Source of the DNA: Catellatospora paridis
GTDB lineage: Bacteria; Actinomycetota; Actinomycetes; Mycobacteriales; Micromonosporaceae
Direction: 5' to 3'
Assembly (NCBI RefSeq): GCF_009720365.1
Contig: NZ_ML769317.1
Coordinates: 301,607 to 365,606, forward strand
DNA length: 64,000 bases
In this document: in pieces, positions 1-9,006 of the stretch
Numbering within the stretch: the first letter of the stretch is position 1
Layout: each line of letters opens with the position of its first letter
Translations under genes and position numbers: made by a program
The notes under the pieces: model-generated
The model's database searches: none
Told to the model about the DNA's origin: nothing
The model's input: the letters and a program-made list of their open reading frames with translations, nothing else

Positions 1-22
1 CCCCCCCCCCCCCCCCCCCCCC
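1..22. repeat. C homopolymer, 22 bases
   Basis: Twenty-two consecutive C residues open the window. It lies just beyond the hairpin that follows the LamG gene. Nothing coding overlaps it. It could be a real G-tract on the minus strand or an assembly artefact at a contig edge; the sequence cannot decide. Confidence 0.6.
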
Positions 23-34
23 GCTACTGACCGG

Positions 35-73
35 CCGGTGGCGCCGGCCCCGAGTCGGGACCGGCGCCACCGG
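35..73 (-). terminator. Hairpin terminator of the LamG gene
   Basis: Perfect 13-base arms (CCGGTGGCGCCGG at 35-47 and its complement at 61-73) enclose a 13-base loop that can itself pair CCC with GGG. It lies 27 bases beyond the stop codon of the minus-strand LamG gene. No U-tract follows, which is usual for actinobacterial hairpins. Confidence 0.6.
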
Positions 74-99
74 CAGGTATCACCACTCTCCGGAAGGTG

Positions 100-3000
100 T
101 TACGGCGTCTCCGGCACCTCCACCGGCGCCTGTGCCGTGTGGTGCTGGAGCACCTGGGCGTCGGTCAGGGCGCCCTGCCAGACCTGCAGGTCGTCGATGC
201 CGCCGAAGAAGTTGTTGATGTAGCTGCCGTGCCAGAGGGTCCGGCCGACGGCCAGCGGGTTGCCCGAGGTGAACGGGGTGAACCCGACGGCCCGGGTCTG
301 GCTGAGCTCACCGTTGAGGTAGAGCCGCATCATCCCGGCCCCGGCGTCGTAGACCGCGGTGAGGTGCGCCCAGTCGTTGGCCGCCTGCGGCTGCGCCGCG
401 GTGACACAGGTGCCGACCTCGGGGTTGACGTCCTCGTCGGCGAGGCAGAACTGCCAGGTGCCCTGCGAGCCCTGGTACTTCAGCCGCATCGCGCTCTCGA
501 CGGTGCCGGGCTGGGAGACGACGGCGTAGTTGCCGGTCTCATCGTCGACGACCGCCCACACCGAGATGGTGAAGGACTGGTCGGTACGCAGCACCGGGGT
601 GTCCTGCCAGTTGGTGCGCTCGAATCCCTGGCCGTCCGGCGGGAGGTAGCCGAGCTTGTAGGCGCTGCGACCGTACTCGGTGGTGACCTGCGTGTAGCCC
701 TCCTCGGGGAAGTACTCGTTGTTCAGGCGCATGCCGATGTCACTGCCGGGACGGCCGGCGGCCATCGAGGTGCCCCGGGTCAGTGCCAGCCAGCGGTTCC
801 AGGCGCGGCCGTCGGGGGCCTCGCAGGTGTCCCGCAGGTTCGTGACGTAGCAGGGCGTGCCCGCGCTGAAGTCCCAGGAGCCGACCTCGACCGGGGACAG
901 CAGGCCGGGCTCGTCGAAGCCGCCCGACTGCGGGTCGGAGGCCAGCTGCCCGGTGAAGTCCTGCGGCACCAGCACCCGGTTGAAGACCTGCAGGTCCGCG
1001 AGCTGCACGCCGCCCAGGTTCATGACACCGGTGCTGCCGATCTTCGACCAGCCGACGTGGAACTTGCCGTTGGACGCCCACGGGGCCGCCGTGCGGGCGG
1101 TCTCACCGGTCAGCACGCCGTCGCGGTACATGCGGACCTTCTTCTCCGTGGCGTCGTACACCGCGGCGAGGTGGACCCAGACGTTCGGCGTGGCCGGGGC
1201 GTACGCGACCGTGCCGGCCGTGGAGGTGGCCGAGTCGGTGTCGTAGAGCAGGAAGCCCCAGTTGGCGGCGTCCTTGGTGTTGTACACCTGGAACCCGCTG
1301 GTGTTGACGCCTTCCTGCGAGACCACGTTGCGGTAGGCGTTGGTGGTGTCGGTCAGCTTGACCCACATCGCCACGCTGAACGACTTCGTGGTGTCCACGA
1401 CGGCGCCGCTGGTCTGCGCCGTGGTGGCGGTGGTGGTGCCGGACAGCGTGGCCGTCTGGCCGTCCATCAGGCGTGTGTCGTCGGTCCAGTTCAGCCCGGA
1501 CGCCACGGTCAGCGGGGTGTTCGCCGTGGTCGGCTGCTGGTCGGCCAGGGCCGCGGTCTGGTCGATGCCGGGGTAGGTCTCCAGTCCCCACCGCGCGATC
1601 GGGCCGGCCGGGTGGCCGACGGTGAACTCGATGGAGCCGATGCCCTCGTTGGCGGTGGCGTCGACCGCGGAGACGTTGAGCACGTTACGGCCGAACTTCG
1701 GCGGGGCCACGGTGACCACCGCGTACTTCGGGCCGGTGCCCGAGGCGGTCACCTCGGTGGTCGCCGCGCCCCAGCCGTACTTGAACTTGGTGACGTCGGT
1801 GTCCGGCGACTCGATGCGGATGGTGCCGGTCTGGCCCGGGCCCGGCGGGATCGTCACCACCGAGGCGGTCACGGTCGGCCGCTGGGTGTCCACCGAGAAC
1901 TGGCACCACGGCGACCACGCGCTGGAGAAGTTGTAGGGGGCCTTGTCGGTTGTCTTGGCCCGGTAGGCGTAGAGGGTGTTGGCCACCACGGTGACCGTGT
2001 TGCTGGTCGCGCGGGTGTTCGGCGAGATGCCGGTCTTGGCGGGCGGCGCCGTCTCCCGGGTCGGAACGGTGTCGGTCACCGTGGCGATGCCGCCGGCCGG
2101 CACCTTGATCCACTCGAACGTCCCGGTGAGCGAGTCGTCGCTGTCGGCGTCGGGGAACACGCCCGAGAACGTCGGGGTGTACGAGCCGATCGGCAGCACT
2201 CCCGTGGCAGGGCAGGCCACGCCCGCGACCTGCAGGTTGTTCGGCACTCCCGGCTTGGTGTCGTAGGTGACGTAGAGCGCGGCCTTGTTGGGCAGGAACT
2301 TCTTCCACCGGTCCTGCGTGGACTCACCCGATCCGCCGGAGTAGGCGGTGAAGGCGTACGTGATGGTGTTCGCGTTGGCGTTGGCGGCGTTCTGCACCTG
2401 CGCCGTGACGGTGCTGCCCGAGTAGTTCATCGGCATGTCCGCCTGCGAATCGGAGCAGCCGCCGGCCTTGTTGGCGTGACCCGACGCCTCGTCGGCGAAC
2501 GAAACCAGCTTCATCGTCGACCAGGTCGACTTCGGCACGCCGGTGATCGCAGAGCTGAGATACATGGACGAGGGGGTGTTGCCACAGGACCACGAGTGGG
2601 TGAGGACCATCGCCACGTACGCCGACGCGATGTGCTTGCCCTTGAGGGACACACCGTTGCTGGCCGTGGTGGAGAACTCGAAGTACGAGCGCCACAGTGC
2701 ACCGGTGTCGGGGTTCAGCCCGACCCGCGCGACGGAGATGTCGCTGTTGGTCGAGTTGGCGTTGTTCGCATACGCCCACTTGGTCTTCCAGACCCCCCAG
2801 CTCGGGTCGATGAAGACCGGGTAGACCGCATCCGGGCTGTCCAGCAGGGTCGTGTCCGGGCGCAGCACCAGCTTGCGGCCGGTGGCCTCGACGCCCACCT
2901 TCGCCACGCGGGCCGCGTCACCGGCGCTCGCCGCCGACGAGCGGTCCGCCGCGTGTGCCGAACGCGCGCCGGCGGCCGCCTTCGGCGCCCGCGAGTCCCA

Positions 3001-3732
3001 CATCACGGCGGGCTCGGCCGCTGCCAGCACCTGGCCGCCGCTGACCGCGCGCAACGAGCCGTCACCGCCGTGCACGAGCTGAGCGTCGCCGCCCGTCGTG
3101 AACTCGATGTTGCGCAGCTTGGGGCTCTTCGCCGCCGCCGCCGACTTGACCGCCAGCACATGCGTGAAGCCGGTGTCGGTGGCCCGCACGACCAGGTCGA
3201 CATCGGCCAGCACGTTCGGGTAGGTGACCGAGTCGCCCGATACCGTCGGCGCGGGCAGTGCACCGCCCGGCCAGGACAGGGTCATCTTCCGGCCGTTGCG
3301 GGTCAACGTCGCCAGCGGGCCCGTGCCGCCGCTGGAGAACGCCACGTCCGCCACCGAAGCCGCCGGGCGCAGCAGGCCGTCGGCGCTCCGGCTCAGGCCC
3401 AGGTCGACCGGGGTCCATGCGCCGTTCTTGCGGACCCGTTGCGGCACCACGGCGGACTCGAACGTGCGCAGGCCGTTCGGGTGCACGGTGATCTGCGTCG
3501 TCGCCGTGCGCGTCGAGTCGGCGACCACCGACCGGCCGCACGCGGCTGCCATGGCCGCCGCGGCGGACTCGGTCAGCGCCACGTCGGCGCACGCCGGCGC
3601 CGGTGCGGCGGCACCCGATGCCGCCAGGAACGTCACGCCGGCCGCTGCCGTCACGGCGACCGTGACGGCGGCTCCGAACAAGCCTCGCCAGGCGCCTGGG
3701 GCACCGGGCGACAGATTGCCATGATGTTTCAT
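100..3732 (-). CDS. Secreted LamG domain-containing protein
   Basis: A 1210-residue exported protein. The N-terminus has a short basic stretch, a hydrophobic segment (about residues 18-40, rich in A/V/T) and an Ala-rich cleavage region. Residues about 90-480 resemble the beta-sandwich front part of large actinobacterial surface proteins; this includes a DNRLRE-like stretch with a YANNANS motif. Two concanavalin-like LamG domains follow, at roughly 707-925 and 945-1200, each with a central VWVHLAAVYD- or DWAHLTAVYD-type strand. LamG folds usually bind glycans or cell-surface ligands; no catalytic motif is evident. The ATG start has GGGGA 6 bases upstream. It is monocistronic, with a 720-base upstream region and its own hairpin. 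The ligand is unknown; an adhesin or glycan-binding role is inference. Confidence 0.85.
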   Translation of the reverse strand: MKHHGNLSPGAPGAWRGLFGAAVTVAVTAAAGVTFLAASGAAAPAPACADVALTESAAAAMAAACGRSVVADSTRTATTQITVHPNGLRTFESAVVPQRVRKNGAWTPVDLGLSRSADGLLRPAASVADVAFSSGGTGPLATLTRNGRKMTLSWPGGALPAPTVSGDSVTYPNVLADVDLVVRATDTGFTHVLAVKSAAAAKSPKLRNIEFTTGGDAQLVHGGDGSLRAVSGGQVLAAAEPAVMWDSRAPKAAAGARSAHAADRSSAASAGDAARVAKVGVEATGRKLVLRPDTTLLDSPDAVYPVFIDPSWGVWKTKWAYANNANSTNSDISVARVGLNPDTGALWRSYFEFSTTASNGVSLKGKHIASAYVAMVLTHSWSCGNTPSSMYLSSAITGVPKSTWSTMKLVSFADEASGHANKAGGCSDSQADMPMNYSGSTVTAQVQNAANANANTITYAFTAYSGGSGESTQDRWKKFLPNKAALYVTYDTKPGVPNNLQVAGVACPATGVLPIGSYTPTFSGVFPDADSDDSLTGTFEWIKVPAGGIATVTDTVPTRETAPPAKTGISPNTRATSNTVTVVANTLYAYRAKTTDKAPYNFSSAWSPWCQFSVDTQRPTVTASVVTIPPGPGQTGTIRIESPDTDVTKFKYGWGAATTEVTASGTGPKYAVVTVAPPKFGRNVLNVSAVDATANEGIGSIEFTVGHPAGPIARWGLETYPGIDQTAALADQQPTTANTPLTVASGLNWTDDTRLMDGQTATLSGTTTATTAQTSGAVVDTTKSFSVAMWVKLTDTTNAYRNVVSQEGVNTSGFQVYNTKDAANWGFLLYDTDSATSTAGTVAYAPATPNVWVHLAAVYDATEKKVRMYRDGVLTGETARTAAPWASNGKFHVGWSKIGSTGVMNLGGVQLADLQVFNRVLVPQDFTGQLASDPQSGGFDEPGLLSPVEVGSWDFSAGTPCYVTNLRDTCEAPDGRAWNRWLALTRGTSMAAGRPGSDIGMRLNNEYFPEEGYTQVTTEYGRSAYKLGYLPPDGQGFERTNWQDTPVLRTDQSFTISVWAVVDDETGNYAVVSQPGTVESAMRLKYQGSQGTWQFCLADEDVNPEVGTCVTAAQPQAANDWAHLTAVYDAGAGMMRLYLNGELSQTRAVGFTPFTSGNPLAVGRTLWHGSYINNFFGGIDDLQVWQGALTDAQVLQHHTAQAPVEVPETP

Positions 3733-4376
3733 GGAAAATCCCCGTTTCTTAAGGTACGGAGCACCGTGCAGGCGCGGCCCCCGATGGGCCCGCCTCGGTG
3801 TTCACGGGATCAGATGAGTCCTTCGGCAATGGCGCGCCGAGGCGCGCAGGCCGGTCCGGGTCTGCTCAGGCTCGGCAGACCGCGGGTGAAGGACTTGACA
3901 CGAAGGTGCTCGGGTCGGCTCCGCCGGCACCGACACACCACGAACGACACGGTTCCGCCGTGCCACCGAGTGCGAAGACGCACTCACTCTCGCGCGTCAC
4001 GGCCGCATACGCGGCCGTCTGATGACGCCGACGTCCAATCACGCCCTACACCCCCGTGTGAGCAAATATCGACGGCGTCAACTTAGGCGGCCGCGGCCGA
4101 TTCCATTGCCCCGCGGGGGACTCTCGGAGGGTGTCTGCCGAGTCAACTAATCGTCGCTCTCACTGCCGCGAGCGGCTTCAACAGTCCTGATTACTGAACG
4201 CAACCAAGCGCTATCGACGTACATAAATTGTGTGATCCACGCCACAGCCACCCACCGCCTGCCGGAATGTCCTGGTAGCCAGCGTGATACGCGGAAGTAT
4301 CCGGGCACGGCCCGATGGCGGCGGATTCGCGTAGGCCGCACGTCACCCGGCCGCCTGACGTCGTCGGGTGTGCACA
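3733..4376. other. Non-coding upstream region of the LamG gene
   Basis: About 640 bases without a supportable gene. It is the 5' region of the LamG gene. It is less GC-rich than its surroundings around 4030-4240. It holds one CRP-like palindrome at 4231-4246 and no clear -35/-10 pair. Short open frames here have no ribosome-binding site and no recognisable product. Confidence 0.5.
4231..4246. promoter_or_regulatory. CRP-like palindrome
   Basis: TGTGATCCACGCCACA fits the TGTGA-N6-TCACA consensus of CRP/FNR-family sites with one mismatch in the right half. It lies about 500 bases upstream of the LamG start, far for direct activation. A role as a cAMP-receptor-protein site is an inference from the consensus only. 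Confidence 0.3.
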
Positions 4377-4423
4377 GGGCCTCCGTGTCCGGCGTTGTCG
4401 AACAACCCCGGACACGGAGGCCC
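4377..4423 (-). terminator. Terminator of the membrane-anchored sigma factor gene
   Basis: Perfect 16-base arms (GGGCCTCCGTGTCCGG and its complement) surround a 15-base loop that holds a nested GTTGT/ACAAC pair. It begins 33 bases after the stop of the minus-strand sigma factor gene. There is no U-tract. Confidence 0.7.
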
Positions 4424-4455
4424 TCACCCTTTGCGAGCGCGCCGGCCGTGCCGGG

Positions 4456-6039
4456 TCAGGCGATATCGAGCAGGCAGCCGGGAAGGTGGACGGTGCCGTC
4501 GGAGAAGCCCAGGTCGAGGGTCGCCAGGTCGGTCGCGCCGCCGGGCACGGACTGGCGGAGCGCGCGTTCCTCCCGCCACAGCAGGGTCTCGCCCTGCAGG
4601 CAGGGGAAGGACAGAGACGAGTCGCGCCCGGCCCGCTCGCCGAGGTCGAGCCGCCGCAGCGGGGCGCCGTCGCGCAGCGAGAACTCGAAGAAGAGCACCC
4701 CGTGCGCTGCGCCCCGGGTGTCGGCCTGGACCGCGACCACGTCGTCGTGCACCTGGTACAGCCGCGGGGTCGTGTTCAGCACCCCGATGGTCTCGCCGGG
4801 GCGCATCAGTGCGCCGACGTCCACGGTGAACTGCCGCAGCGCGCCCGTGGCGGGGTCGGTCACCGCCAGCGGGAAGGATCCGGCGGTGATGGTCCGGTCG
4901 TCGTCGCCGCGCAGCAACGTGCCGTCGTCGAGCACGGTCAGGGACTCGTTCCAGCCGGTGACGAGCGTCATCTCCCGGGACGTGCCGTCGGCGGGGGTGT
5001 GGACGAAGGGCAGGGCCGGGAAGTTGTTCGCCAGCAGCACGTGCCGGCCCGACCGGGACCAGGCTCGCACCTCGCCTGGCAGGCGCCGCTGCGTGGCGCC
5101 GGCCAGGTCCCGCAGGACGGTGCTGGACTGCCGGTCGGTCCAGCTCAGCCAGCGGCCGTCGGGCGAGAGCCGGATGTACCGCGCCTGCGACTGCAGGCGC
5201 AGTTGGTACCAGCCGGACTCGGCGGCGATCTGGAGCACGACGCCGTCGGCGGTCGACTGGGACCGGACCAGCGACGCCCGGCCGACGCCGCGGTCGGCCG
5301 GCAGGTCGGGTAGCGCCGTGCCGGCGGCGGGCAGGCTGCTCGGCAGGGTCGGGACGATGCCGAGACCGACCGGTTCGGGCGAGACGCTCGGCGACGGAGT
5401 CAGCATGGGCGGCGGTGTCGCGGGGGCCCGCAGCGCGTACACGGCGACGGCCAGCACCGCCGGCAGCAGTGCGAGCGCGGCGGCGGTGACCACCCTGCGT
5501 GCCCGCCGCGTCCGGGCCGTGGTGAGCGCGGCGTCCGCGTCGGCGTACTGGCCGGCCTGCTCGGCGAAAAGCGGCAGGGCGCGGCGCAGGTGGCCGAGGG
5601 CCACGTGGGTCTGGCTCTTGACCGTGCCGATCGAGCAGCCCATGGCGTCGGCGGTCTCCGCCTCGGACAGGTCTTCGTAGAAGCGCAGCACGACGACGGT
5701 GCGCTGGCGCGGGGTCAGGGTGTCCAACGCCTGCCCGAGCGTGATCCGGTCGACGATCTGGCGCGGTTCGTCGGGACCGGCCCAGTCGGGCACCTGCGCG
5801 ACCGGCCGGGCCGGTCGCCGCCGCCACCACGTGATCCGCTCATTGATCATGATGCGGCGCACGTACGCCTCGGGCTGGCCATGCGCCACGATCTGCCGCC
5901 ACCGTGCGGCCGCCTTGGCCAGCGCGGTCTGCACCAGATCCTCGGCCGCGTGGTGCTCGCCCGTGAGCAGGTATGCCGTGCGCGACAGCGCACCACCCCG
6001 CGCGACGACGAAATCGTGAAAGCCGTCGTACCTGTCCAT
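4456..6039 (-). CDS. SigE-family ECF sigma factor fused to a membrane segment and extracytoplasmic domain
   Basis: A 527-residue two-part protein. Residues 5-75 form sigma region 2 (HHAAEDLVQTALAKA...RW, then EAYVRRIMINERITWWRR). Residues 100-160 form region 4 (LTPRQRTVVVLRFYEDLSE, then a helix-turn-helix around MGCSIGTVKSQTHVALGHLR). This is the SigE-family arrangement, normally about 170 residues long. Here a hydrophobic helix follows at 183-203, then a Pro/Ser linker (PSPSVSPEP) and about 300 residues that resemble a degenerate beta-propeller (repeats such as LSPDGRWLSWTD). The C-terminal part is predicted outside the membrane and may sense a signal or hold the sigma part inactive. The ATG start has GGAGG about 7 bases upstream. 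A homologous architecture occurs at 53515-54924. No separate anti-sigma gene is nearby. Confidence 0.88.
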   Translation of the reverse strand: MDRYDGFHDFVVARGGALSRTAYLLTGEHHAAEDLVQTALAKAAARWRQIVAHGQPEAYVRRIMINERITWWRRRPARPVAQVPDWAGPDEPRQIVDRITLGQALDTLTPRQRTVVVLRFYEDLSEAETADAMGCSIGTVKSQTHVALGHLRRALPLFAEQAGQYADADAALTTARTRRARRVVTAAALALLPAVLAVAVYALRAPATPPPMLTPSPSVSPEPVGLGIVPTLPSSLPAAGTALPDLPADRGVGRASLVRSQSTADGVVLQIAAESGWYQLRLQSQARYIRLSPDGRWLSWTDRQSSTVLRDLAGATQRRLPGEVRAWSRSGRHVLLANNFPALPFVHTPADGTSREMTLVTGWNESLTVLDDGTLLRGDDDRTITAGSFPLAVTDPATGALRQFTVDVGALMRPGETIGVLNTTPRLYQVHDDVVAVQADTRGAAHGVLFFEFSLRDGAPLRRLDLGERAGRDSSLSFPCLQGETLLWREERALRQSVPGGATDLATLDLGFSDGTVHLPGCLLDIA

Positions 6040-6138
6040 CCGTCACCTCCGCCACCAACACGCGGCAGGCCGTCGGCAGGTTGGTGATTCACGCACCCGT
6101 TTCTCGCCCGGCGCGCCGACCGTCGCAGGCCGGCGATG

Positions 6139-6933
6139 CTACGCGGGTCTGCGGCCGGACCAGACCCCGGTGACGCGCCGCAGGACCCGGTCGCCGGCGG
6201 GAAGCTCCAGCACCCGGCGGTGAAACTCCTCGCGGCGGTCGACCGGCAGGTCCTCGATGAACGCCCGGTAGCCGTGGCTCATCGCCCACCGCCACAGCAT
6301 CGCGTTGTCCCCGAACTCGATGCGGACCTCGGCCTGCTCCTCCCGGAGGTCCCCGAAACCGGCCTCCTCCAGCAGGTCGGCGGCGTCGACCGGCCGGCCC
6401 ATGCTGCCGTTCGGCGGCAGGTGGGCCGCGAACTCCTGGAACAGGGCGTCCAGGCGGCGGCCGAGCGGAAACGCGTCGGCGTCGGGCTGAACACCGCGGC
6501 CGTCGTAGCTCGTGCGGGCGCTGCCACCGGTGAACGCGAAACGCCCGCCGGGCGCCAGGACGCGATACGCCTCGGCGACCCCGGCCGCGGGATCGTCGAG
6601 GACGTGGACGACGAACGAGGACACGACGAGATCGAAGCTCTCGGAAGGCAGGTCCAGGGCCTGCGCATCCATGACGTACGCCGAAGCCGCCGGGAAATCG
6701 GCGGCCAGGTGCTCGACCATCGCCGGTGACGCGTCGACGGCCGTCACGGCACAGCCCCGGGCCAGGGCCGGCGCGGTCAGCGCACCCCGCCCGCAGCCCA
6801 GGTCGAGCAGCCGGCAGCCGGCGGGCGGATCGAGCACGTCGACGATCGCCCTGCCGAACTCGGCGAAGAACGGAGCCACCTGGTCATAGTCCGCAGCCAC
6901 ACGATCGAACAGCTTCCACGCCGATTCCTCCAC
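6139..6933 (-). CDS. Class I SAM-dependent methyltransferase
   Basis: 264 residues with a standard Rossmann methyltransferase core. Motif I is LLDLGCGRG (about 41-49), motif II is the acidic VTAVDAS loop near 60, MDAQALDLP is the third segment, and FDLVVSSFVVHVLDD leads into the ARVLAPGG-like motif. The N-terminal WKLFDRVAADYDQVAPFF is typical of the methyltransferase-11 family. The substrate cannot be inferred. The gene uses a GTG start. It lies 99 bases upstream of the sigma factor gene on the same strand, so co-transcription is possible. Confidence 0.85.
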   Translation of the reverse strand: MEESAWKLFDRVAADYDQVAPFFAEFGRAIVDVLDPPAGCRLLDLGCGRGALTAPALARGCAVTAVDASPAMVEHLAADFPAASAYVMDAQALDLPSESFDLVVSSFVVHVLDDPAAGVAEAYRVLAPGGRFAFTGGSARTSYDGRGVQPDADAFPLGRRLDALFQEFAAHLPPNGSMGRPVDAADLLEEAGFGDLREEQAEVRIEFGDNAMLWRWAMSHGYRAFIEDLPVDRREEFHRRVLELPAGDRVLRRVTGVWSGRRPA

Positions 6934-6999
6934 AGCGGACGAGTCTCGTGACGATCACCGGCCCGCGCAAGGCGTTTTCCGGTGGTCGGCGTCTCGGCG

Positions 7000-8883
7000 T
7001 CACCGGTACGCGATGATCTCCCGGAGGTCCGGGGCGACCGTGTCGGCGTGGGCGTTGACCGACCCGAACGGGTCGTCGGTGAGTTCGAACCACCACAGCT
7101 GCGGCTCTTTCGACCACTGCTCCAGACGGCGTATGCGGCCGTCGGTGTGCAGCCGTTCCAGCCGGTCCAGGCCACCGATCGCGGCCAGGTGCCCGGCACC
7201 GAGCAGGTTGCCCCAGTGCACGCCCCGGCTCATCGTGTCCAGCCGCTGCTTGCGCCAGTGCGCGGGGCCGCGCCGCTCGAACGGCGACTGCAGGGAGTCG
7301 GCCGATCCCGAGCCGTGGACGTAGCCGGTGACCGCGCCGAACCTGACCGCGGCCCGCTGGAGCAGGTCAACCACCGCGGCGATGCCTCCCGGTACCTGCT
7401 CGTCGAGCAGCGACCGCGCCGCGGTGATCACGATCGTGGCCGGGTGGCCGTCGGGAAGCGGGCCGGTGGCCTCGGTGAACTGGTCCCGCAACTCGACGTG
7501 GACGCTGATGCCGCGGTGGTAGCTCGATCCGCTGCCCTCGCCGTTGAGGCGGGCCAGCCGCAAACCGAGGGAGTGCAGTTGACCGTCCCGTAGCCGGGCC
7601 ATGGCGCGGTTCCACTGCGCGGTGCCGGCACCGGTGTACGACCAGCGGCCCTTGACCGACTTCGCGTCGATGCTCGCGGACACCCCGTACGGCGGGGCGC
7701 CGTCGCCGGCGGCGGACAGCCAGACCCGGTCCGGGCCGTAGGTCGCGAGCACCGGGTCGATCAGCAGCTGCCGCGCGTCGGTGAGCCAGTCCGCCAGCGC
7801 GTCGATGTGCTCGGCCAGGTCGGTGTAGGTGTAGAGCTGGCACACCAGCCGGGGCTCGGCGGCGCGGGCGTGGGGCGAGGCCGACGTCATGTCGATGCCC
7901 AGCAGCTGTTCGGGCAGCTCCGTCTCGACGAGCCCGCGGTGGGGCGGGGCGGCGGCCGGCGTCGCGTCGGCTGCCACCTGGGCGCGCGCCCAGGCGACCG
8001 CGGCGTCGATGTCGGTGCACTCGGCCGGCACCGCCAGCCAGGGGCCGTGGTCGGGCAGGCGGGGGGCCGCCTCCAGTGTGCCGTGCCAGCCGTACAGGAC
8101 CAGTGCCGGATTGCCGGTCAGGTAGAACGTCCACGAGCCGAATGTGGTGGCGCCGACGGTAATTTCCCGCCAGGCCGCGACGAGGCAGCCAGGGCGGCCC
8201 CAGTCCTCCAGTTCGTGCTGGACGACGAACCGTGCCCACGCCGGCCCGTCGTGGTCGATCGCCGTTGCCAGGAACATCGGGGCGGGCTGCGCCGGTTCGG
8301 TGCCTCCTGCGGCGGACCGGGTCAACGCCAGGTGCTGGAACTCGGGGCGTTCGAGGATGTCGCCGGTCTCCTCGGCGTGCTCGGCCTGGTAGAGGTAGCC
8401 GTCGGGCGGGATCACCCCGAGCGCGGCCAGGGTCGCGAACAGCCCATCCTCGGCCAGCACGTAGCCGCGGGACAGGATGTCGTCCAGCCGGTCCGGCTCA
8501 GCCCCGGTCAGCCCGGCTTCGGCGGCCCACGCCAGCATCGCCGTCACCACGGGGATGCGCTCGGCGGCCTGGGTCTGCTCGTCCGGCTCCTCCGCCCGGC
8601 CGGGAATGCCGTAGTCGGCACCGGCCTCCTCGTTGAACAGCCAGCGGAACCGCTCCTCGCCCTTGTCCCAGCCGATCAGCAGCGACACGTCGCTGTCCAG
8701 CACGGACGCGGTCAGCATCGGTCCCGGCACCGTCGTCCACGGTGCTCCCGGGTTCAGCGGGTTGGCACTGCGGGCGATGAAGGCCGACCAGCCGTCGACG
8801 GTGCCGGCGCCCGGCTCCCAACCGTCCGGGTCAGCGGGTGCCCCGGTGGATCCGACAAGCACGTACGCGGCCCACAAGCCCAT
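7000..8883 (-). CDS. Hypothetical protein, 627 residues
   Basis: I do not recognise a family. The protein has no signal peptide or membrane helix and is probably cytoplasmic. It begins MGLWAAYVLV and includes LLIGWDKGEERFRWLFNEE near the N-terminus. A middle part has VQHELEDWGRPGCLVAAWREITVGATTFGSWTFYLTGNPALVLYGWHGTLE. The C-terminal part is rich in Trp, His and Arg and mentions of charged loops (WSYTGAGTAQWNRAMARL, then GISVHVELRDQ). The ATG start has a GGGGAGC ribosome-binding site. Base composition matches its neighbours. It looks like a genuine chromosomal gene rather than an insert. Confidence 0.75.
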   Translation of the reverse strand: MGLWAAYVLVGSTGAPADPDGWEPGAGTVDGWSAFIARSANPLNPGAPWTTVPGPMLTASVLDSDVSLLIGWDKGEERFRWLFNEEAGADYGIPGRAEEPDEQTQAAERIPVVTAMLAWAAEAGLTGAEPDRLDDILSRGYVLAEDGLFATLAALGVIPPDGYLYQAEHAEETGDILERPEFQHLALTRSAAGGTEPAQPAPMFLATAIDHDGPAWARFVVQHELEDWGRPGCLVAAWREITVGATTFGSWTFYLTGNPALVLYGWHGTLEAAPRLPDHGPWLAVPAECTDIDAAVAWARAQVAADATPAAAPPHRGLVETELPEQLLGIDMTSASPHARAAEPRLVCQLYTYTDLAEHIDALADWLTDARQLLIDPVLATYGPDRVWLSAAGDGAPPYGVSASIDAKSVKGRWSYTGAGTAQWNRAMARLRDGQLHSLGLRLARLNGEGSGSSYHRGISVHVELRDQFTEATGPLPDGHPATIVITAARSLLDEQVPGGIAAVVDLLQRAAVRFGAVTGYVHGSGSADSLQSPFERRGPAHWRKQRLDTMSRGVHWGNLLGAGHLAAIGGLDRLERLHTDGRIRRLEQWSKEPQLWWFELTDDPFGSVNAHADTVAPDLREIIAYR

Positions 8884-9006
8884 GGCACAGCTCCCCTCAG
8901 CGTGATCGACGCGCTGAGGTTAGTGGCAGTGGGCGACATCCGCTGCCCGCCAACGGGTCTGCGGGCATGAACGGGGGTCGGCCGACCAGCCGGTGGGCGG
9001 CGGGGG

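Noticed and set aside
97-4086. Plus-strand open frame of 1329 codons antisense to the LamG gene
   Set aside because: It is a shadow frame in high-GC sequence. Its protein is dominated by R, G, V and H, has no domain and no ribosome-binding site, while the opposite strand gives a clean signal peptide and LamG domains.
3733-4376. Small genes in the LamG upstream region
   Set aside because: Short frames have no ribosome-binding site, no motif and no coding bias, so none is reported.
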